Part shown: one piece after another, positions 60,560 through 64,000 of the stretch
How positions within the stretch are numbered: the stretch's first letter is position 1
How the letters are laid out: the number at the start of each line of letters is the position of its first letter
NCBI RefSeq assembly: GCF_004519545.1
Contig: NZ_SDKM01000020.1
Coordinates: 684 to 64,683 of the forward strand
From: Nocardioides guangzhouensis
GTDB lineage: Bacteria > Actinomycetota > Actinomycetes > Propionibacteriales > Nocardioidaceae
Length of the DNA: 64,000 nucleotides
Direction: 5' to 3'
Notes under the pieces: generated by a model
Database searches by the model: none
What the model saw: only the letters and a program-made list of their open reading frames with translations
What the model was told of the DNA's origin: nothing
Program-made: the position numbers and the translations under genes

Positions 60560-62316
60560 GCAGACCCCTCCCGAACGAGCCCGCGCCGGCCGCGGACAGG
60601 TTCGGCTGGTTGCCCCTCGCCTGGGCCGCGCTGCTCACGCTCGTCCTGCTCGGGCCCGCGCTCGGGCGTGGCTACGTGCTCAGCTACGACATGGTCTGGG
60701 TCCCGGACCTGGCGCTCCGCAGCGACTTCCTGGGACTGTCGCCCGCCCTCCCGCGTGCGGTTCCCTCGGATGCCGTGGTCGCCGTCCTCGACGCGGGCGG
60801 CACCGGCATGCTGCTCCAGAAGCTGGTCCTGCTCGGGACCCCGCTGCTCGCCGCGGCCGGTGCGGTCCGGCTGGTCGGCGCGTCCACGGTCGCCCGGATG
60901 GTCGCGGTCACGGTGACCGTCTGGAACCCGTTCGTGGTCGAGCGCCTGTGGATCGGGCACTGGCCGGTGCTGCTCGGGTATGCGGTGGTCCCGTGGCTGG
61001 TCGTCCTGGGTCGGCGCGTCCGCGACGCGGCCGGCGTCCCGCTCGCTCTGTGGTTCCTGCTGCCGCTGGGATGCCTGAGCGCCAGCGCCGGGCTCGTGTC
61101 GGCGGCCGCGCTCCTGGTGTCCGCCGCCGGGGCGCCGGCGAGGCGGTGGGCGGGACTGGCCGCGCTCTGCCTCGCGGCCAATGCCCCGTGGCTGGTGGCC
61201 GGCGCCACCCATGCAGGCGACGCCCGGACCGGTACGGGGTCGAGCGTCTTCGGGCTCGGCCCGGACGGGGCGGTTCCCGCGCCGCTCGCGGCGCTCGGGC
61301 TCGGCGGGATCTGGAACGCCGAGGTGGTGCCGGGCTCGCGCGACGGAGCAGCCGGCTGGCTGTGGGGGGCCGTGGTGGTGCTGCTGGCTGCCCTGGGCGC
61401 CCGCGCGTGGTGGCGTCGTGAGCGGCGGGCGGACGCGGTGGGCGTCGCCGTGCTGTGGCTGGCGGGGTACGGGCTGGCCGTCCTGACCTGGGCGGCGCCC
61501 GGCGCGACGTCCTGGCTGGGGGAGAACCTGCCGGGGGGCGGCCTGCTGCGCGACGGTGCCCGCTCCCTCGCGCTGTGCCTCCCGCTGCTGGTGTCCCTGG
61601 TCGCGTCGGGCGCCGAGGTCGTCGTGGCCAGGGCAGGTGGGCGCGTCGCCGCGGTGGCCCTCGCGGTGGCCTGCACCCTCGTGCCGGTCGCGTTGCTGAC
61701 CGACGCAGCCTGGGGGATCGGCGGAGCCCTGAGGCCCGCCCACTACCCGGCGGAGTACGCCGCCGCCCGGAGCGCGGTGGTGGCCGCGGCCGCCGGCAGG
61801 GACGGTGACCTGCTGGTGCTGCCGTTCACGAGCTACCGGGCGCCGGACTGGAACGGCCACCGGAAGGTGCTCGACCCGCTCGGGCGGTACCTGACCCCGA
61901 ACTACCTGGCCAGCGACGACCTCGCCGTCTCGGGCGACGTCATCCCGGGCGAGGACCCGCGGGCGTCGTCGGTGCGTGCGGCGCTCCGGCTCCCGTCGGC
62001 GACCGACCGGGCCGAGGCGCTCGGTCGGTTGGGGGTCCGCTGGGTGGCGCGGGAGGCCGACGCGCCGGCCGCCGACAACCCGGTGTACGACGCCGCGGTC
62101 GCCGGGCGGACGATCCACGACGGGCAGCGGCTGGAGGTGGTCGAGATCCGGTCCCCGGTGGCGGTGCGCGATCAGTCCCGGACCGAGCTGGTGGCCACCG
62201 CACTGGCCTGGACGGCCTTCGCCGCACTGCCCCTCGTGGGCGCGGTGACGCTGGTCACACGGCGGGCGCGGCGGATGGTTACTGGTGAGGAAACTACTGC
62301 TACAGTTCGTCGCTGA
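60556..62316 (+). CDS. Large multi-spanning membrane protein, possible GT-C glycosyltransferase
   Basis: 586 residues with about ten hydrophobic helices, then an extracytoplasmic region (about 400-540) and a final helix. An early loop, VLSYDMVWVPDLALRSDFLG, contains acidic residues in the place where GT-C arabinosyl- and mannosyltransferases bind polyprenyl donors, but no family motif is certain. Coupled to dprE2 by GTGA overlap and followed by a DUF2613 gene, which in mycobacteria neighbours the arabinosyltransferase AftD. A role in wall arabinan transfer is an inference. Confidence 0.55.
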   Translation: MSRPLPNEPAPAADRFGWLPLAWAALLTLVLLGPALGRGYVLSYDMVWVPDLALRSDFLGLSPALPRAVPSDAVVAVLDAGGTGMLLQKLVLLGTPLLAAAGAVRLVGASTVARMVAVTVTVWNPFVVERLWIGHWPVLLGYAVVPWLVVLGRRVRDAAGVPLALWFLLPLGCLSASAGLVSAAALLVSAAGAPARRWAGLAALCLAANAPWLVAGATHAGDARTGTGSSVFGLGPDGAVPAPLAALGLGGIWNAEVVPGSRDGAAGWLWGAVVVLLAALGARAWWRRERRADAVGVAVLWLAGYGLAVLTWAAPGATSWLGENLPGGGLLRDGARSLALCLPLLVSLVASGAEVVVARAGGRVAAVALAVACTLVPVALLTDAAWGIGGALRPAHYPAEYAAARSAVVAAAAGRDGDLLVLPFTSYRAPDWNGHRKVLDPLGRYLTPNYLASDDLAVSGDVIPGEDPRASSVRAALRLPSATDRAEALGRLGVRWVAREADAPAADNPVYDAAVAGRTIHDGQRLEVVEIRSPVAVRDQSRTELVATALAWTAFAALPLVGAVTLVTRRARRMVTGEETTATVRR

Positions 62317-62339
62317 GGGAATCAGGGAGGGAACGCAAC

Positions 62340-62510
62340 GTGGGTACGGCTCTGGGCGCGATCGCCAGCATCGTCGTTGGTGGCGCTGTCGCGACTGTGA
62401 CGATCATCGGACTGGTGTCGGGATCGGTGAACTCCGGCTCCGACAATCCCGGCGACATCACCTCGCCCACCATCAACTACGGGTCGACGAGCTCCGCCGC
62501 GGGCGAGTGA
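62340..62510 (+). CDS. DUF2613-like small membrane protein
   Basis: 56 residues: one membrane helix (about 4-27, ALGAIASIVVGGAVATVTII), then a short Ser/Gly/Asn-rich outer tail, like the actinobacterial DUF2613 family. Function unknown. GGGAGG lies 9 bases before the GTG at 62340. Its 3' end overlaps the convergent glycosyltransferase by 34 bases. Confidence 0.65.
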   Translation: MGTALGAIASIVVGGAVATVTIIGLVSGSVNSGSDNPGDITSPTINYGSTSSAAGE

Positions 62511-63676
62511 CCGTCCTCGCCCCCGTCGTCCTGACTCGACACCCGGCTTCCTTGCACCGCTGACGCCACGACGTGGGCGAAGGCTGCCTGCGAGTGCTCC
62601 CAGGTGAACCGCCCGCTGTGCGTGCGCGCGCCGTCGGCGAGCCGCCGGCGCACGTCGGTGTCGCCGAGGATCCGGCCGAGGGCCTCGGTGAACTCGGCCC
62701 AGCTGTCCACCAGCAGGCCGGACACCCCGTCGTCGATCGACTCCCGGGTCCCCCCGGCCGAGCGGTAGGCCACCGTCGGGGTGCCGTGCATGGCCGCCTC
62801 GCCGACGACGAGCCCCCACCCCTCCTTGATCGACGGCAGCGCCATCACCCACGAGCGCTCGTAGATCTCCTGCTTGACGACCTCGTCGACATGGCCGGTC
62901 AGGGCGACGTAGCCGCCGGCGCCGGACGCGGCCACGTGGTCGCGCAGGGCGTCCTCCCACCAGCCGCTCCCCACGACGGTCAGTGTCAGCCCCGGCAGGG
63001 TCGGCCGGAGTGCGGTGACCGCGTCGACCGCGTGCTCGACCTGCTTGTGCGGGACGAGTCGGCCGACCACGCACACGCTGGGGTGCGCGGACTTGGTGGC
63101 CGACACCTGGACCAGGCGGTCGGTCCCGTTGTGAACCACGGCGATCCGGGGGCCGGTGATGCCCAGCTGACGCAGCTCCTCACGGGTCGCGCGGGACACG
63201 GCGACGTACTGGCAGCGGCGGTAGAGCCAGGGCGCCAGCCGGGCCTCGATCCACCAGCCGACCCTGCCGGTGATGCCGGGGTAGACCACCGGCCACTGCT
63301 CGCGGTGGACGTGGTGGACCAGCACCACCACCGGCTTGCGGGTGACCAGGCGGGTGAAGAACGGCAGCCCGTTCTGGACGTCGACCACGGCGTCGACCCG
63401 TCCGAACCGGCGCGTGAGGAGCATCAGCATGCCCCGCAGGTAGATCGACATCTTGGAGCCGCGACGGACGAACCGGATCCCGTCGACCACCTCGTCGGCC
63501 GGTGCGCCGCGGTGGGCGGCGCAGAAGATGGTGACCCGGCAGCCCCGGTCACGCAGGCCGGCTGCCATCTTCTCCAGGTAGCGCTCGGCACCCCCGCCCT
63601 CGGGGTTCGTCGTGTCGCGCCAGCTGAACATGGCCACGTGGAGGCCGTCCAGGAGAGCGCCGTCGGGGCTGGTCAC
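62477..63676 (-). CDS. GT4-family glycosyltransferase
   Basis: 399 residues, GT-B fold. N-terminal acceptor domain MFSWRDTTNPEGGGAERYLEKMA with the glycine-rich loop, middle VAVSRATREELRQLGI, and C-terminal donor domain with VVGRLVPHKQVEHAVDA, LPSIKEGWGLVVGEAAMHGTPTVAYRSAGGTRESI (the EX7E-type motif). Probably adds a sugar from an NDP or GDP donor to a lipid-linked intermediate. The GTG at 63676 is 6 bases after TAATCT (63688-63683). Confidence 0.88.
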   Translation of the reverse strand: MTSPDGALLDGLHVAMFSWRDTTNPEGGGAERYLEKMAAGLRDRGCRVTIFCAAHRGAPADEVVDGIRFVRRGSKMSIYLRGMLMLLTRRFGRVDAVVDVQNGLPFFTRLVTRKPVVVLVHHVHREQWPVVYPGITGRVGWWIEARLAPWLYRRCQYVAVSRATREELRQLGITGPRIAVVHNGTDRLVQVSATKSAHPSVCVVGRLVPHKQVEHAVDAVTALRPTLPGLTLTVVGSGWWEDALRDHVAASGAGGYVALTGHVDEVVKQEIYERSWVMALPSIKEGWGLVVGEAAMHGTPTVAYRSAGGTRESIDDGVSGLLVDSWAEFTEALGRILGDTDVRRRLADGARTHSGRFTWEHSQAAFAHVVASAVQGSRVSSQDDGGEDGHSPAAELVDP

Positions 63677-63742
63677 CTGCGGAGATTATCCGAGCTCGTC
63701 GCCGGTGACCGCATTGCCCCTACTCTCGGGTAAGGTCTGCGG

Positions 63743-64000
63743 GTGCCACGCTCGACCCGCTCTCCCCGGACCGCCTGGAAGCCCACCCTGAGGCGGTCGG
63801 TCCGGCTCCTGCGGGAGTTCCGGTTCGAGCAGAGCGACCCCCGCCGCTTCTACACGGCGATCGCCGACGACTCCATCGGCCAGCTGTCGACGTACCTCGA
63901 CCTGACCGGAGCGCTGGTCCTCGACGTCGGGGGAGGGCCCGGCTACTTCCGCGACGCGTTTCGCGCGGCCGGGGCGACGTACGTGGCGCTCGATGCCGAC
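63743..64000 (+). CDS. Class I SAM-dependent methyltransferase (3' end outside window)
   Basis: The first 86 residues are visible. EFRFEQSDPRRFYTAIADDS leads into ALVLDVGGGPGYFRDAF, motif I binding SAM, and the acidic end of the next strand (VALDAD). Such methyltransferases modify sugars or polyprenyl intermediates in envelope clusters. GTG at 63743 follows TAAGGT (63731-63736) by 6 bases. Divergent from the GT4 gene. Confidence 0.75.
   Translation, partial: MPRSTRSPRTAWKPTLRRSVRLLREFRFEQSDPRRFYTAIADDSIGQLSTYLDLTGALVLDVGGGPGYFRDAFRAAGATYVALDAD

Overview
The window is GC-rich chromosomal DNA from an actinobacterium. Several genes point to the Nocardioidaceae (Nocardioides-like): an SsgB-type cell-division regulator, an ANTAR response regulator of the PdtaR type, a gene of the HGxxPAAW-motif family, DprE1/DprE2 homologues, GTG starts with little or no leader, and the short inverted CTGGTTGAGGAGCG/TCTCGAAACCA intergenic repeats. 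The genus is an inference; no 16S gene is present.

Layout. 1-4046: a minus-strand LpqY-SugABC-type disaccharide (probably trehalose) ABC importer with an operator region. 4281-7100: a scarred recombination zone with a frameshifted membrane-protein pseudogene fused to a beheaded excisionase, and a tyrosine integrase with internal deletions that abuts tRNA-Val(GAC). tRNA-Cys and tRNA-Gly follow. 7487-9228: pabC-like lyase, ssgB, tRNA-Val(CAC) and a duplicated tRNA 3' fragment. 9229-10170: about 0.9 kb with no credible gene but many nested perfect stems, a candidate structured RNA. 10304-13075: secreted GH12-like glycosidase and an anchored sulfatase. 13171-16457: thrS, HIT-family Ap4A phosphorylase and a monooxygenase-fold protein. 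16518-23802: a complete xylose locus (xylBA divergent from xylFGH and a ROK repressor). 23836-26866: pgsA, pdxS, pdxT, yebC. 27107-34147: hisI, small membrane proteins, trpCBA, Sco1-like, lgt and a metallophosphoesterase lipoprotein. 34330-42073: gltB, gltD, pyk. 42033-43022: a free-standing HTH/LAGLIDADG protein just downstream of tRNA-Leu(CAA). 43139-50502: a small unknown gene, pdtaR, and branched-chain amino-acid transport (livJ apart from livHMGF). 50682-56165: DUF554, GNAT, thioesterase, polA, and a DUF2975/XRE pair. 56162-64000: cell-envelope cluster with a flippase, UbiA, DprE1, DprE2, a large membrane protein, DUF2613, a GT4 glycosyltransferase and a truncated methyltransferase.

How it fits together. 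Three carbon-acquisition loci (sugar importer, GH12 enzyme, xylose operon) and livHMGF each carry a GTGA-N6-TCAC site of the Crp/GlxR type in the promoter region, which suggests one cAMP-receptor-like regulon. The sugar importer also has two LacI-type AGCGCT boxes, and the xylose locus has its own ROK repressor with a perfect palindrome between the divergent genes. The 56-64 kb cluster contains the enzymes that make decaprenyl-phosphoryl arabinose in mycobacteria, here in an organism apparently outside the mycolate group. At least eleven genes have a TANNNT box 6-9 bases before the start codon, indicating widespread leaderless transcription.
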